NCBI RefSeq assembly: GCF_003722315.1
Contig: NZ_CP033580.1
Span: 1,425,001 to 1,489,000 of the forward strand
DNA length: 64,000 nucleotides
Reading direction: 5' to 3'
DNA from: Thermoanaerobacter ethanolicus JW 200
Lineage (GTDB): Bacteria > Bacillota > Thermoanaerobacteria > Thermoanaerobacterales > Thermoanaerobacteraceae
A program made the translations under genes and the position numbers. The notes under the pieces are model-generated. The model saw only the letters and a list, made by a program, of their open reading frames with translations. It was not told the DNA's origin and did not search any database. Positions within the stretch are counted from its first letter, which is position 1. Each line of letters opens with the position of its first letter. This document shows positions 28,910 through 39,165 of this stretch, piece after piece.

Positions 28910-29704
28910 ATGAGCGAAGCAATAGTTATAACTTCTGGAAAAGGTGGAGTTGGGAAAACTACTTCTACTGCAAATATTGGTACATACCTTGCTATGAAAG
29001 GTTATAAAGTTGCTTTAGTCGATACTGATATAGGTTTAAGAAATCTTGATGTAGTGATGGGATTGGAAAATAGAATTGTGTATGATATTGTTGATGTAGT
29101 AGAGGGGCAGTGCAGATTAAAGCAAGCTTTGATAAAGGACAAAAGGTTTGATGGGCTATATCTTTTACCTGCCGCTCAAACAAGAGATAAATCTGCTGTT
29201 ACTCCAGAGCAAATGCAAAAATTAATAGGAGATTTGAAAGAGGAATTTGACTATATATTAGTAGATTGTCCTGCAGGTATTGAACAAGGATTTAGAAATG
29301 CAATTGCAGGTGCTGATAGAGCAATTGTCATAACTACTCCAGAAGTTTCAGCGGTTAGAGATGCTGATAGGATTATAGGACTTTTAGAGGCTGCGGAACT
29401 TCACAATCCTAAGTTAGTTATAAACAGGATTAAGATGGATATGGTCAAAAGAGGAGATATGATGGATATTGAAGATATTATAGATATTTTAGCTATTGAC
29501 CTTTTAGGTGTCATTCCTGATGATGAAAATATAATTATTTCTTCCAATAAAGGTGAACCGATTGTTATGGATGAGAGGTCATTAGCAGGACAAGCCTATA
29601 GAAATTTGGTGGAAAGACTTTTAGGGAATAATGTGCCTTTAATTAACCTTGATATAGGAAATGGATTTATGGATAGACTCAAAAAGCTTTTTAAGCTGGC
29701 TTAG
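28910..29704 (+). CDS. minD: Septum-site ATPase MinD
   Basis: This 264-residue P-loop ATPase has the deviant Walker A GKGGVGKTTSTANIG, the ALVDTDIGLRNLD motif, VDCPAGIEQGF and an amphipathic C-terminal membrane helix (FMDRLKKLFKLA). It recruits MinC to the membrane. I chose the ATG at 28910 because of GGAGTGGTAC upstream. Confidence 0.97.
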   Translation: MSEAIVITSGKGGVGKTTSTANIGTYLAMKGYKVALVDTDIGLRNLDVVMGLENRIVYDIVDVVEGQCRLKQALIKDKRFDGLYLLPAAQTRDKSAVTPEQMQKLIGDLKEEFDYILVDCPAGIEQGFRNAIAGADRAIVITTPEVSAVRDADRIIGLLEAAELHNPKLVINRIKMDMVKRGDMMDIEDIIDILAIDLLGVIPDDENIIISSNKGEPIVMDERSLAGQAYRNLVERLLGNNVPLINLDIGNGFMDRLKKLFKLA

Positions 29705-29725
29705 CGCTTTTAGGAGGTGTGATTT

Positions 29726-30001
29726 GTGGATTTATTTAAATCTTTTGGAGGAAAAAACAACAGTAAAGATATAGCAAAAGAAAGGTTACAACTTTTATTG
29801 GTCCATGATAGGGCGGACGTTTCTCCTAAATTTTTGGAAATGATAAAAGAAGACATATTAAACGTTATTTCTAATTACGTGGATATTGATGAAGCAGGAC
29901 TAAATGTAGAAATTACAAAAGAAAAAAGAAGTGATAATACCTATATGCCTGCTCTTCATGCGAATATTCCTATAAAGAAAATGAAACAGGTGATAAGATA
30001 A
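29726..30001 (+). CDS. minE: Topological specificity factor MinE
   Basis: This 91-residue protein starts at GTG after AGGAGGTG. It has the family's LQLLLVHDRADVSPKFLEMIKEDIL helix and a C-terminal HANIPIKKM segment. It stimulates MinD and drives Min oscillation. Its stop codon runs into the following terminator hairpin. Confidence 0.95.
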   Translation: MDLFKSFGGKNNSKDIAKERLQLLLVHDRADVSPKFLEMIKEDILNVISNYVDIDEAGLNVEITKEKRSDNTYMPALHANIPIKKMKQVIR

Positions 30002-30023
30002 CTGGCCGTAGGCCAGTTTTTTT
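30001..30023 (+). terminator. Terminator after minE
   Basis: ACTGGCC-GTA-GGCCAGT is followed by six Ts. Confidence 0.9.
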
Positions 30024-30046
30024 ATATAGTGAAAATCTCTTTTATA

Positions 30047-30055
30047 TGGTATAAT
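30047..30055 (+). promoter_or_regulatory. Extended -10 promoter of rodA
   Basis: TGGTATAAT lies 34 bases before the chosen rodA GTG and downstream of the longer frame's first codon, which supports the later start. Confidence 0.65.
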
Positions 30056-30088
30056 ACAAGTTGGATTGCTGAAAAAGAGGGGATTAAA

Positions 30089-31186
30089 GTGTTTGATAAA
30101 AAACTTTTAAAAAACTTTGACTGGGGACTTTTGATTGTTGTGCTTTTAATCTCTATATATAGCGTTATTGTAGTGACAAGTGCTTCTCATGCAATTCAGA
30201 CGGGTTCCTACAAAAAAGTTATTGTTCAGTCTGCGGCAATTTTAATAGGACTTATTTCTATCGCTCTAATATGTCTTTTTGATTATAATATTCTTGCTAA
30301 GTTTTCTACTTTTATATATATTCTCAACCTTTTTGGTCTTGTGCTAGTTTTAGCAACAGGAAAGGTAAGTAACGGTGCACAAAGCTGGATAAGTTTAGGG
30401 CCTGTGGATCTTCAGCCTTCCGAATTTTCTAAGTTGGCATTAGTGCTAACTTTGGCGAATATGTTTAGCAAGGCGGAAGAAATAAAGACCTTTAAAGAAC
30501 TTTTGTGGCCAATGGTTTATGTAGGGATTCCTTTTGTTGCGGTGATGTTGCAGCCGGATTTAGGGACAGGGCTTGTATTTATTGCAATTTTTTTAGCGAT
30601 AGTATATATCTCGGGGATAAGAACAAGGGTATTGACACAGCTTTTTGCCTTAGGAATTGCCCTGCTGCCTATTGGATACAAACTATTAAAACCTTACCAG
30701 AGAAATAGACTTTTATCCTTTTTAAATCCGGAACTGGACCCAATGGGAACAGGTTATCATGTGATTCAGTCTAAAATTGCTATCGGTTCAGGAATGTTTT
30801 GGGGGAAGGGGCTTTTTCACGGCAGCCAAACTCAGCTCTATTATCTTCCCGAAGCATGGACAGACTTTATTTTTTCTGTTGTAGGGGAAGAATTAGGGTT
30901 TATAGGGGCATCTATACTGATAGTTCTCTATGCCATTATGCTGTATAAAGCTTGGAAGATTGCTTATAATGCTAAGGATAAATATGGAATGCTCGTGGCC
31001 GTAGGAATTATTGCTATGTTTACATTTCATATCTTTGAAAATATAGGGATGACTATTGGGATAATGCCAATCACAGGTATTCCTCTTCCCTTTATGAGCT
31101 ATGGGGGAAGTGCAATGGTAGCAGACATGATGGCAATAGGACTTTTAGAAAATATAAGCATGAGAAGGCAAAAGATAAACTTTTAG
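30089..31186 (+). CDS. rodA: Peptidoglycan glycosyltransferase RodA
   Basis: This 365-residue SEDS-family membrane protein has about ten hydrophobic segments and family motifs [22 protein letters not shown] (split), [27 protein letters not shown] and [14 protein letters not shown]. It polymerises glycan strands with PBP2. The GTG at 30089 has AGAGGGGAT upstream. The position after min genes rather than beside mrdA is common in this group. Confidence 0.94.
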   Translation: MFDKKLLKNFDWGLLIVVLLISIYSVIVVTSASHAIQTGSYKKVIVQSAAILIGLISIALICLFDYNILAKFSTFIYILNLFGLVLVLATGKVSNGAQSWISLGPVDLQPSEFSKLALVLTLANMFSKAEEIKTFKELLWPMVYVGIPFVAVMLQPDLGTGLVFIAIFLAIVYISGIRTRVLTQLFALGIALLPIGYKLLKPYQRNRLLSFLNPELDPMGTGYHVIQSKIAIGSGMFWGKGLFHGSQTQLYYLPEAWTDFIFSVVGEELGFIGASILIVLYAIMLYKAWKIAYNAKDKYGMLVAVGIIAMFTFHIFENIGMTIGIMPITGIPLPFMSYGGSAMVADMMAIGLLENISMRRQKINF

Positions 31187-31197
31187 GGGGAATTTCT

Positions 31198-31596
31198 ATG
31201 AATATAGCTTTGATAGCCCATGACCAAAAAAAAGAACTTATGGTGAATTTCGCAATTGCCTATAAGCATATCTTTGAAAAATGCAATATATACGCAACAG
31301 GCCATACAGGACAACTTATCAAGGAGGCGACAGGTCTAAATGTAAATTGCCTTTTACCCGGCCCTCTTGGTGGAGACCAACAGATTGGTGCAATGATTGC
31401 TGAAAATAAGATTGATATGGTGATTTTTTTAAGAGACCCACTTACGGCTCAACCCCATGAACCAGATATTTTGGCTCTGCTTAGAGTTTGTGATGTGCAT
31501 TCTATTCCATTGGCGACTAATATCGCTACTGCAGAAGTTTTATTGAAGGGAATGGAGCAAGGACTTTTAGAGTGGAGAGAAATAGCAGATAAATAA
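31198..31596 (+). CDS. mgsA: Methylglyoxal synthase
   Basis: This 132-residue protein has [26 protein letters not shown], the [14 protein letters not shown] phosphate site and [15 protein letters not shown] with the catalytic Asp. It converts dihydroxyacetone phosphate to methylglyoxal, a bypass under phosphate shortage. GGGGG precedes the ATG and the gene lies 11 bases after rodA. Confidence 0.95.
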   Translation: MNIALIAHDQKKELMVNFAIAYKHIFEKCNIYATGHTGQLIKEATGLNVNCLLPGPLGGDQQIGAMIAENKIDMVIFLRDPLTAQPHEPDILALLRVCDVHSIPLATNIATAEVLLKGMEQGLLEWREIADK

Positions 31597-31613
31597 AATA
31601 ATTTATCATAATA

Positions 31614-31653
31614 ATGCCTCCTTCAAAATAAAATGTAACATAGAAGGAGGCAT
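31614..31653 (+). promoter_or_regulatory. Hairpin hiding the ribosome site of spoIVFA
   Basis: ATGCCTCCTTC (31614-31624) pairs perfectly with GAAGGAGGCAT (31643-31653), which contains the GGAGG ribosome site of the M23 gene. The loop is 18 bases. It has no T-tail, so control of translation is more likely than termination. Confidence 0.6.
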
Positions 31654-31658
31654 ATATC

Positions 31659-32408
31659 ATGAAATACCAACGAATTCCTTATTATTCTCCCAAAAAATTT
31701 AGCACTTACAAAAAGTATGCAGAGCTATTTGAAAATCAATTAATTATTTCATTAGTTTTATTAGGAATGATTTTGCTTTTTAAAGCAGTTGACGTGCCTA
31801 TAGCTAACTCTTTTATAAATGCTACTAAAAGTGCGCTAAGTTATGATATGAATTACGAAAACACAAAGAAAGGGTTAAAATTAGTTCAAAGTAAGATTCC
31901 TTGGCTTAAAGAAAGTGTGATAAAAGTTTTTTCTCCCACTGAAGAAAAAACTTCAGAAAATAAAACTTCTTCTGATGTTTCTCAGGCTTCTATCAAAATG
32001 ATTGCACCTGTTACTGGAAAGGTAACCTCTGGCTTTGGAATGAGGGTTGATCCTATTACAAACCAATTGACAAATCATACTGGTATTGATATAGATGCTC
32101 CTATTGGAACAGAAGTGAAGGCAGCATTAGATGGGGTAGTAATGTTAGTGGAGGAGCAAAACCAGGATTTTGGAAAAGTCATAGTTTTAAGGCATGCTAA
32201 TGATGTAAGGACCGTCTATGCTCATTTATCAGAAATTTTAGTGAAAGAAAAAGACCAAGTAAAACAAGGGGATATAATTGGGAAGACAGGCGATACTGGG
32301 AAAGTCACTGCTCCTCACTTGCATTTTGAAGTTTGGGAAAATGGCAAGCCAGTAGACCCCTTGACAAAGGTTGTTATAGGGGATGCTGCCAGTGAAGGCG
32401 CAAAATGA
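31659..32408 (+). CDS. spoIVFA: SpoIVFA-like membrane M23 protein
   Basis: This 249-residue protein has one membrane segment (LIISLVLLGMILLFKAV), a linker and a C-terminal M23 (LytM) domain with GMRVDPIT, HTGIDIDAPIG, YAHLSEI and APHLHFEVWE. The next gene encodes SpoIVFB, as in Bacillus, where SpoIVFA holds SpoIVFB inactive until a forespore signal. Stop and start overlap with spoIVFB (ATGA). Metal ligands look complete, so it could be enzymatic. Confidence 0.82.
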   Translation: MKYQRIPYYSPKKFSTYKKYAELFENQLIISLVLLGMILLFKAVDVPIANSFINATKSALSYDMNYENTKKGLKLVQSKIPWLKESVIKVFSPTEEKTSENKTSSDVSQASIKMIAPVTGKVTSGFGMRVDPITNQLTNHTGIDIDAPIGTEVKAALDGVVMLVEEQNQDFGKVIVLRHANDVRTVYAHLSEILVKEKDQVKQGDIIGKTGDTGKVTAPHLHFEVWENGKPVDPLTKVVIGDAASEGAK

Positions 32409-33259
32409 AATTTAGAGGGATTGAAGTAAAAATACATTTTTCTACTTTTGCATTTGCATTACTTTTAATTGCAACGGGATTTATAAAAGAATTAATTGCT
32501 ATTTTTGCTACAGTTTTCGTTCACGAATGTGGACACATTTATATTGCCAAGAAACTAAAAGTAGAGGTGCTACAAGTCAATATCTATCCTTTTGGAGGAA
32601 TTGCTCTTTTGGACAGCATAGTGTTTATAAGACCAGACTTAGAAGTGTTAGTTGCACTGGCAGGACCTATGTCCAATATTTTTTTTGTTTTTTTTGGAGA
32701 ATTCATTTCACAAGTTTTACAAATAGACATGGATTATTTTATAAAAGCTAGTATTGCAATGGCTTTTTTTAATCTACTGCCAGGGCTTCCTTTGGATGGA
32801 GGACGGGTTTTAAAAAGTGTTTTGTCATATTTTATTAGCCTAAGAAGTGCTATTGCGACTGCTGTTTTTTCTTCCTATGCTATTTCTCTCGTTATGTTAT
32901 ATCTTCTTCTAAAAGGCATATTCAATTGGAAGCTAAATGTTGTTTATGCTTTTTTATCGGTGTTATTAGTAGTCGCGGCAAATAAAGAGAAAAAGGCATC
33001 AGCTTTTTTGCAAATGAGAGATCTTTTTAGAAAAAAAGCAGAGTTCTACAAAAAAGGATTGATGGGGGTACATCATATAGCAGTATTAGAAAAGGAGACA
33101 ATTGCAAATGTTATAAAAAGTTTTATACCTGCTAAATACCATGTTATAATAATATTAGACGACAAATTTAGGGAAAAATATAGAATAACCGAGACTCAGC
33201 TTTTTGAATATGCGGTAGAACATGGATTGTATTTACCAATTGGTGAGATTATAAAATGA
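32405..33259 (+). CDS. spoIVFB: SpoIVFB-like site-2 (M50) protease
   Basis: This 284-residue polytopic membrane protein has HECGH (around residue 41-45) and LPGLPLDGGRV (around 127), the zinc ligands of M50 intramembrane proteases. In Bacillus the homologue cleaves pro-sigma-K in the mother cell. A C-terminal soluble extension follows. Its place just upstream of the rplU region is conserved in spore-formers. Confidence 0.88.
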   Translation: MKFRGIEVKIHFSTFAFALLLIATGFIKELIAIFATVFVHECGHIYIAKKLKVEVLQVNIYPFGGIALLDSIVFIRPDLEVLVALAGPMSNIFFVFFGEFISQVLQIDMDYFIKASIAMAFFNLLPGLPLDGGRVLKSVLSYFISLRSAIATAVFSSYAISLVMLYLLLKGIFNWKLNVVYAFLSVLLVVAANKEKKASAFLQMRDLFRKKAEFYKKGLMGVHHIAVLEKETIANVIKSFIPAKYHVIIILDDKFREKYRITETQLFEYAVEHGLYLPIGEIIK

Positions 33260-33275
33260 CTATGGAGGAAGGAAG

Positions 33276-35129
33276 ATGAATAACTTAAAGGATAAAATAG
33301 ATGCTTTGCTTATGAAAGTAAGCAAACCTACAAGATACACAGGAGGAGAATTAAATTCTTCTATAAAAAATCCGGAGGAAGTCAAAGTAAGGTTTGCTTT
33401 TGCTTTTCCGGATGTATATGAAGTGGGAATGTCTCATTTGGGGCTTAGAATTTTATACCATCTTTTAAACAAAAGAGAAGACGTATATTGTGAAAGGGTT
33501 TTTGCGCCATGGTTGGATATGGAAAAACTCATGAGGGAAAATGACATTCCTCTTTTTAGTTTAGAGACAAAAACCCCATTAGATAAATTTGACTTTATAG
33601 GTTTTACTCTCCAGTATGAGTTAAGTTATACAAATGTAATAAATATGCTTAACTTAGCGGGTATTCCTATCCTATCAAGAGATAGGAAAGGGTTACCTTT
33701 TGTCATTGCTGGTGGACCCTGTGCTTATAACCCTGCTCCTTTATCTGACGTTATTGACTTTTTTGTAATGGGAGAAGGAGAAGAGGTCATAAATGAAATT
33801 ATTGACGCTTATATAGATTGGAAGAAAAGAGGAGGAGAAAGAGAAGAATTTTTACAAATTGTTTCTCAAATCAAAGGAGTATATGTTCCTAAGTACTATA
33901 TGGAAGTATACAATCAAGATGGAACAATAAAAGAGATAAGGACTATTAAAAAAGGAGTGCCCGAAAAGGTAAAGAAAAGAATAGTTAAAGATTTTGAAAA
34001 TGTGTATCATCCTGAGGAGCAAATTGTTCCTTTTATGGACATAGTTCACGATAGAATAATGTTAGAAATTTTTAGAGGATGTACTCGTGGTTGTAGATTT
34101 TGTCAAGCTGGCATGATATATAGGCCAGTGAGGGAAAAATCAAAGGAAAAAATTTTAGATTTAGCGGACAAGCTTATAAAATCTACAGGGTATGAGGAAA
34201 TATCTTTAACTTCTTTAAGTACTTGTGATTATTCTCAAATTGAAGACTTAGTCAAAAAACTGATTGATAAATATAAGGATAAAGGAGTTGGAGTTTCTAT
34301 ACCCTCTACACGAGTAGACGCTGTATCTATAAATTTGTTAAAAGAAATACAAAAAGTTAGAAAAACAGGTCTTACTTTAGCACCAGAAGCTGGTACACAA
34401 AGACTTAGAGACGTAATTAATAAAGGGATTACAGAGGAAGATATTTTAGAGGCGACAAAAGAGGCTTTTTCTGCAGGATGGACAAATGTCAAACTTTATT
34501 TTATGATTGGTCTTCCTACAGAGATGATGGAGGATGTAGAGGGAATAGTGGATTTGGCTTATAAAATAGTGGATAATTACAAAGAAGTAAAAGGGAATGT
34601 GAAGAATTTAAAAGTCACTATAAGCACTTCTACTTTTGTGCCTAAACCTTTTACACCTTTTCAGTGGACAGCTCAAGACAGCATTAAAGATATAATGGAA
34701 AAGCAAGACTTGCTAAAAAAGAAACTTAAGAGTAAAGTGTTAAAGTACAATTGGCACAATCCTTATATGAGTTTTTTAGAGGCTGTTATTTCAAGAGGAG
34801 ATAGAAAAGTAGGAAAAGCTATAATAAAAGCCTGGGAAAAAGGATGCAAATTTGACGGATGGGAAGAATATCTTAATTATGACAAATGGGAAGAGGCTTT
34901 TAAGGAGGTAGGTGTAAATCCTCACTTTTATGCCAATAGAGAAAGAAGTTTAGAAGAAGTATTTCCATGGGATGTAATAGACGTTGGGGTGGATAAAAGA
35001 TATTTGATTAGAGAATATAAAAAATCTCAAGAAGGAAGAATTACACCTGACTGCAGGCTCTATTGTACAGGTTGTGGAGTAAAGGACTTTGATGAGGGGG
35101 TAGTATGTTTTGAAGCGTCTAAGAAATAA
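33276..35129 (+). CDS. Radical SAM protein, TIGR03960 family
   Basis: This 617-residue protein has an N-terminal B12-binding-like region (GMSHLGLRILYHLLN and on) and a radical SAM core with CxxxCxxC in RGCTRGCRFCQAG near residue 270. The C-terminus carries further cysteines (CRLYCTGCGVKD). It corresponds to the family annotated as TIGR03960, which is regularly paired with a DUF2344 protein, as here. The reaction is not established. Confidence 0.88.
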   Translation: MNNLKDKIDALLMKVSKPTRYTGGELNSSIKNPEEVKVRFAFAFPDVYEVGMSHLGLRILYHLLNKREDVYCERVFAPWLDMEKLMRENDIPLFSLETKTPLDKFDFIGFTLQYELSYTNVINMLNLAGIPILSRDRKGLPFVIAGGPCAYNPAPLSDVIDFFVMGEGEEVINEIIDAYIDWKKRGGEREEFLQIVSQIKGVYVPKYYMEVYNQDGTIKEIRTIKKGVPEKVKKRIVKDFENVYHPEEQIVPFMDIVHDRIMLEIFRGCTRGCRFCQAGMIYRPVREKSKEKILDLADKLIKSTGYEEISLTSLSTCDYSQIEDLVKKLIDKYKDKGVGVSIPSTRVDAVSINLLKEIQKVRKTGLTLAPEAGTQRLRDVINKGITEEDILEATKEAFSAGWTNVKLYFMIGLPTEMMEDVEGIVDLAYKIVDNYKEVKGNVKNLKVTISTSTFVPKPFTPFQWTAQDSIKDIMEKQDLLKKKLKSKVLKYNWHNPYMSFLEAVISRGDRKVGKAIIKAWEKGCKFDGWEEYLNYDKWEEAFKEVGVNPHFYANRERSLEEVFPWDVIDVGVDKRYLIREYKKSQEGRITPDCRLYCTGCGVKDFDEGVVCFEASKK

Positions 35130-35763
35130 ATATACAAAAGATGAAAGAGTCAAATTTATTTCCCATTTAGACCTTTTGCGAGTATTTCAAAGGGCTTTGA
35201 GAAGAGCCGATATAAAAGTGGCTTTTTCACAAGGATTTAATCCCCATCCCAAAATTTCTTTTGGGCCTGCACTTGTGGTGGGAGCAACGACAGAAGGAGA
35301 TTATATGGATATAGATGTGGAAGAAGATATTTCTCCTGAAGAATTCAGAAAAAAGATGAACAAAGTGTTACCACCTGGTATTGAAATTGTGGAAAGTTAT
35401 GAGGTAGAATTAAATGATGCGCTTTCTACAAAAATAAAAGGAGCAGAGTATATTTTGCAAGTCAATGTTAAAAAAAGTATTAAAGATATTCAAAATAAAA
35501 TAGAAGAATTTATGAAAAGAGATATAATTGAGATAGAAAAAGAGAGTAAAAGTGGCAGAAAAATGGTAAATATAAGACCTTATGTTTTGGAATTAAAGGT
35601 AATTGAAGAGGCAGAAGATTATTTTAAATTTTATATAAAATTAAAATTAGGAGAGGGAGCTCCTAATCCATTGCATTTATTAAAAGCTTTGAATGATTAC
35701 ATTGGAGACTTGTTTGATATGGACTTTTATAAACTTCACAGAAAAAATATGATTTTAGAATAA
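35110..35763 (+). CDS. DUF2344 (TIGR03936) protein
   Basis: This 217-residue protein starts at TTG, overlapping the end of the radical SAM gene by 20 bases. It has KFISHLDLLRVFQRALRRA and FSQGFNPHPKISFGPAL, characteristic of the family. It is fused to the radical SAM protein in some bacteria, so it is probably its partner. The function is unknown. Confidence 0.87.
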   Translation: MKRLRNKYTKDERVKFISHLDLLRVFQRALRRADIKVAFSQGFNPHPKISFGPALVVGATTEGDYMDIDVEEDISPEEFRKKMNKVLPPGIEIVESYEVELNDALSTKIKGAEYILQVNVKKSIKDIQNKIEEFMKRDIIEIEKESKSGRKMVNIRPYVLELKVIEEAEDYFKFYIKLKLGEGAPNPLHLLKALNDYIGDLFDMDFYKLHRKNMILE

Positions 35764-35779
35764 GTACGGGGTGAAAATT

Positions 35780-37204
35780 TTGAAAAGACTTATATTGGAC
35801 ATTGATGAAAATTTGAGTCAAATTGCTTTATTAGAAAATGGGAAGCTAAAGGAGTACCATCCAGAGAAAAGAGATGGAAAAAATATTTTGGGAAATATTT
35901 ATAAAGGTAAGATTCAAAATGTTTTAAAAGGTATGCAGGCGGCCTTTGTAGATATTGGAATTGGTAAGAACGCTTTTTTATTTTCTGACGATGTGCTTTT
36001 TCAACAAGAAAATTTACCCAAAAGCATTACACAAGTTTTAAAACCAGGCCAACCAATAATGGTTCAAGTATCAAAAGAAGCAGTAGGCATGAAAAATCCC
36101 AGAGTGACCGCTAATATTTCTTTGCCGGGGAAATATGTCGTTTTAATGCCTAATGTCGACTACGTCGGAATTTCCCATAGGATTGAGGAAGAAGGGGAAA
36201 GGAAAAGGCTTCAGGAAATTGTGAAAGAATTAAAACCTGATGGTATGGGGATAATTGTCAGAACAGCTGCATTAGAGGCGACAGAACAGCAAATGCGGGA
36301 GGATTTAGACGAATTAATTCGCTTGTATGAGAAAATACAAAAAGATTTTCAAAATGCTCCCCTTCCTTCTTTGATATACAAAGAAGAGGATTTTGCAATT
36401 AAGTATTTGAGGGATTTGCTTTCTGATGAGGTAGATGAAATTGTGGTAAACGACAAAGAAGAGTATGAGAACATAAAAAGATATTTAAAAAATGTAGGAA
36501 AGGAAAATATTTCAGTTACTTATGAAGAAGGAGACTTAATGGGGATTTATGGAGCAGATTTTCAAGTTGAGAAATTGTTAGAAAAAAAGGTATGGTTAAA
36601 AAGTGGAGGTTTTGTAATAATAGACCAAACAGAAGCTCTTACTGTAATTGATGTAAACACAGGAAAGTACGTAGGAAAATCTTCTTTAGAGGAGACAATA
36701 TACAAGACCAATCTTGAAGCAGCAGAAGAAATTGCCCTGCAGCTTAAGTTAAGAGATATTGGTGGAATAATTATTATTGACTTTATAGACATGAAAAATG
36801 AAAATTTTAGAAAGGATTTGCTGGAGTTTTTCAAAAAAGAACTCCAAAAAGACAGGACAAAATGCAGTGTATTAGGGTATACTCAATTAGGGCTTGTTGA
36901 GATGACAAGAAAAAGAGTGAGGTCGCAAGTAGGCTCATACCTTAAAGAAAAATGCCCTATATGTGAAGGGGAAGGGATGGTTTATTCAACTGAGTACATC
37001 TACAAAAGATTAAGGAATAATATAGAGAGAGTGTTGCGACATATAAAAGTGCGAAAAATCTACATAAAAGGGAATGATAAAGTTGTTAAAATCGCGGCAG
37101 AAAAGGAAATTGTAAAATTTTACAAAGAGAAATTTAATGTAGATCTCGAAGTTGTTGTTGACAATAACAAAAAATATGGCCATTTTGAGATAGAATTTGA
37201 ATAA
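35780..37204 (+). CDS. rng: Ribonuclease E/G family protein
   Basis: This 474-residue protein has an N-terminal S1-type RNA-binding region (GNIYKGKIQNVLKGMQAAFVDIG split over the motif), the RNase E/G catalytic domain (LTVIDVNTGKYVG, GGIIIIDFIDM with the metal-binding Asp residues) and a C-terminal Zn-link CPICEGEG. It should process rRNA and mRNA. The family is next to rplU in many Firmicutes; here intron 2 and que genes intervene. The TTG at 35780 has CGGGGTG upstream. Confidence 0.92.
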   Translation: MKRLILDIDENLSQIALLENGKLKEYHPEKRDGKNILGNIYKGKIQNVLKGMQAAFVDIGIGKNAFLFSDDVLFQQENLPKSITQVLKPGQPIMVQVSKEAVGMKNPRVTANISLPGKYVVLMPNVDYVGISHRIEEEGERKRLQEIVKELKPDGMGIIVRTAALEATEQQMREDLDELIRLYEKIQKDFQNAPLPSLIYKEEDFAIKYLRDLLSDEVDEIVVNDKEEYENIKRYLKNVGKENISVTYEEGDLMGIYGADFQVEKLLEKKVWLKSGGFVIIDQTEALTVIDVNTGKYVGKSSLEETIYKTNLEAAEEIALQLKLRDIGGIIIIDFIDMKNENFRKDLLEFFKKELQKDRTKCSVLGYTQLGLVEMTRKRVRSQVGSYLKEKCPICEGEGMVYSTEYIYKRLRNNIERVLRHIKVRKIYIKGNDKVVKIAAEKEIVKFYKEKFNVDLEVVVDNNKKYGHFEIEFE

Positions 37205-37217
37205 AGAATCAATATGA

Positions 37218-37252
37218 AAAAGCTGCCCAAGGAAATTTTTGGGCAGCTTTAT
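37218..37252 (+). terminator. Terminator of rng; intron 2 insertion site
   Basis: A 12-bp hairpin (AAAGCTGCCCAA with its complement) ends in TTTAT. Intron copy 2 starts at 37253, directly after it. Confidence 0.88.
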
Positions 37253-39163
37253 GTGCGCCCGGCATGGGCGATAACTAGGCGGTGAAAGTCCGCTGTGGGC
37301 TTGGTAGTGGGAACCACTAGCCAAGAGCAAGGGTGTCCATCGTGAGGTGGAATCTGAAGGAAGCTTAAGGCAAAATCTCGGTCTGATGAACAAGAACCAG
37401 ATAAGAGGCTGAATTGGGATGGATGAGTTTGCGTAACAAAACGAAGTCCAACACTACCCGAATCCCATACAGTAAATCTGGCAGATATATGAGATGAAAG
37501 TTATCGTTCTTACCCGGGGAGGTCTCAAGGATAAGTCATGGAAGTAAAATCTGAAGTGACAACCCATGCAGTGATGTATGGCTGAACCTTGAGAAGTCAG
37601 CAGAGGTCATAGTACTTATCTAGACAATAATAGATAAGGAAGGACCGAACGTTAGGAGGTTTTGGAAATCTTATGGACTCGAAAGATATGCAGAGACTGC
37701 AGACAACTCAACAAAGAGGCTATCCGTTGAATAGAGAAATGGAATTTCAAAAGACAACGGAAGTGCATAGTATATCATCGGCGTCGGAAGATGGAAGAAA
37801 CGAGGTACAAAGATATACCGGCAAGATGCTTGAAATGATAGTAGAACGAGGGAACATGGAAGCAGCATACAAGCGCGTTGTTGCAAATAAAGGAAGCCAT
37901 GGAGTCGATGGGATGGGAGTAGATGAACTTCTACCGTATCTCAAAGAAAACTGGGCAACCATAAAACAACAACTGCTGGAGGGGAAATACAAACCACAAC
38001 CAGTGCGAAGAGTAGAAATTCCCAAACCTGATGGAGGAAAAAGACTACTAGGAATACCTACAGTACTAGACAGACTAATACAACAAGCAATAGCCCAAAT
38101 ACTAAATAAAGTCTACAACCATACATTTTCTGATAGCAGTTATGGATTCAGACCAGGACGCAGTGCAAAAGACGCAATAAAAGCCGCAGAAGCATACATA
38201 AATGAAGGATACACATGGGTTGTAGATATGGACTTAGAAAAGTTCTTTGACAGAGTAAACCACGACGTAATAATGTCCAAACTAGAAAAGCGGATAGGGG
38301 ACAAAAGAGTACTAAAGTTAATACGAAGATACTTAGAATCAGGAGTAATGATAAACGGAATCAAAATATCAACAGAAGAAGGGACACCCCAAGGAGGGCC
38401 ATTAAGTCCCCTATTAGCAAACATAATGTTGGACGAACTAGACAAAGAACTTGAGAAACGAGGGCATAAATTCTGCCGATATGCAGATGACTGCAACATA
38501 TATGTAAAAAGCAGGTCTGCAGGAAACAGAGTAATGAAGAGCATAAAGAAATTCATAGAAAGCAAATTAAAACTAAAAGTCAACGAAGCAAAAGTGCTGT
38601 AGATAGACCATGGAGAAGAAAATTTCTTGGATTTTCATTCTATACAAAAGAAAACGAAGTAAGAATAAGAATCCATGAAAAATCCATCAAAAGGTTTAAG
38701 GAAAAAGTAAGAGAAATAACCAATCGGAACAAGGGAATAAGCATGGAAAACAGAATAAAAAGACTAAATCAAATAACAACAGGATGGGTCAACTATTTTG
38801 GATTAGCAGACGCGAAAAGCATAATGAAAACCCTTGACGAATGGATAAGGCGAAGACTAAGGGCATGTATATGGAAACAATGGAAGAAGATAAAAACGAA
38901 GCATGATAACTTAGTAAAACTAGGAGTAGAAGAACAAAAAGCCTGGGAATACGCCAATACAAGGAAAGGCTACTGGAGAATATCCAATAGCCCAATCCTA
39001 AATAAGACTCTTACAAATAAATACTTTGAAAGCATAGGTTATAAGAGTTTATCCCAAAGATATCTAATTGTACACAATTCCTAATGAACCGCCGTATACC
39101 GAACGGTACGTACGGTGGTGTGAGAGGACGCTGAATAAAATAATTATTCAGCTCCTACTCGAT
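37253..39163 (+). mobile_element. Group IIC intron, copy 2 (ORF frameshifted)
   Basis: This copy has the same boundaries and ribozyme domains as copy 1 and is almost identical in sequence, but it is one base shorter (1911 bp). The missing base is one A in the A-run near 38592 inside the maturase gene. Ribozyme segments look intact, so it may splice with maturase supplied by copy 1. Its 3' end lies two bases from the queF stop codon. Confidence 0.95.
37673..39084 (+). pseudogene. ltrA: Frameshifted intron maturase, copy 2
   Basis: The frame matches copy 1 for 306 residues, then reads VL and stops because an AAAAA run has become AAAA near 38592. RT motifs up to YADD are retained; the thumb and maturase region continues in another frame from about 38590 to 39084. 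One substitution (CAA for CCA, Gln for Pro at residue 14) also differs from copy 1. Slippage on the A-run could in principle restore some full-length product. Confidence 0.9.
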
Positions 39164-39165
39164 AT

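Noticed and set aside
30505-30708. Plus-strand ORF within rodA
   Set aside because: It is in another frame of the well-supported rodA gene and looks like a chance reading.
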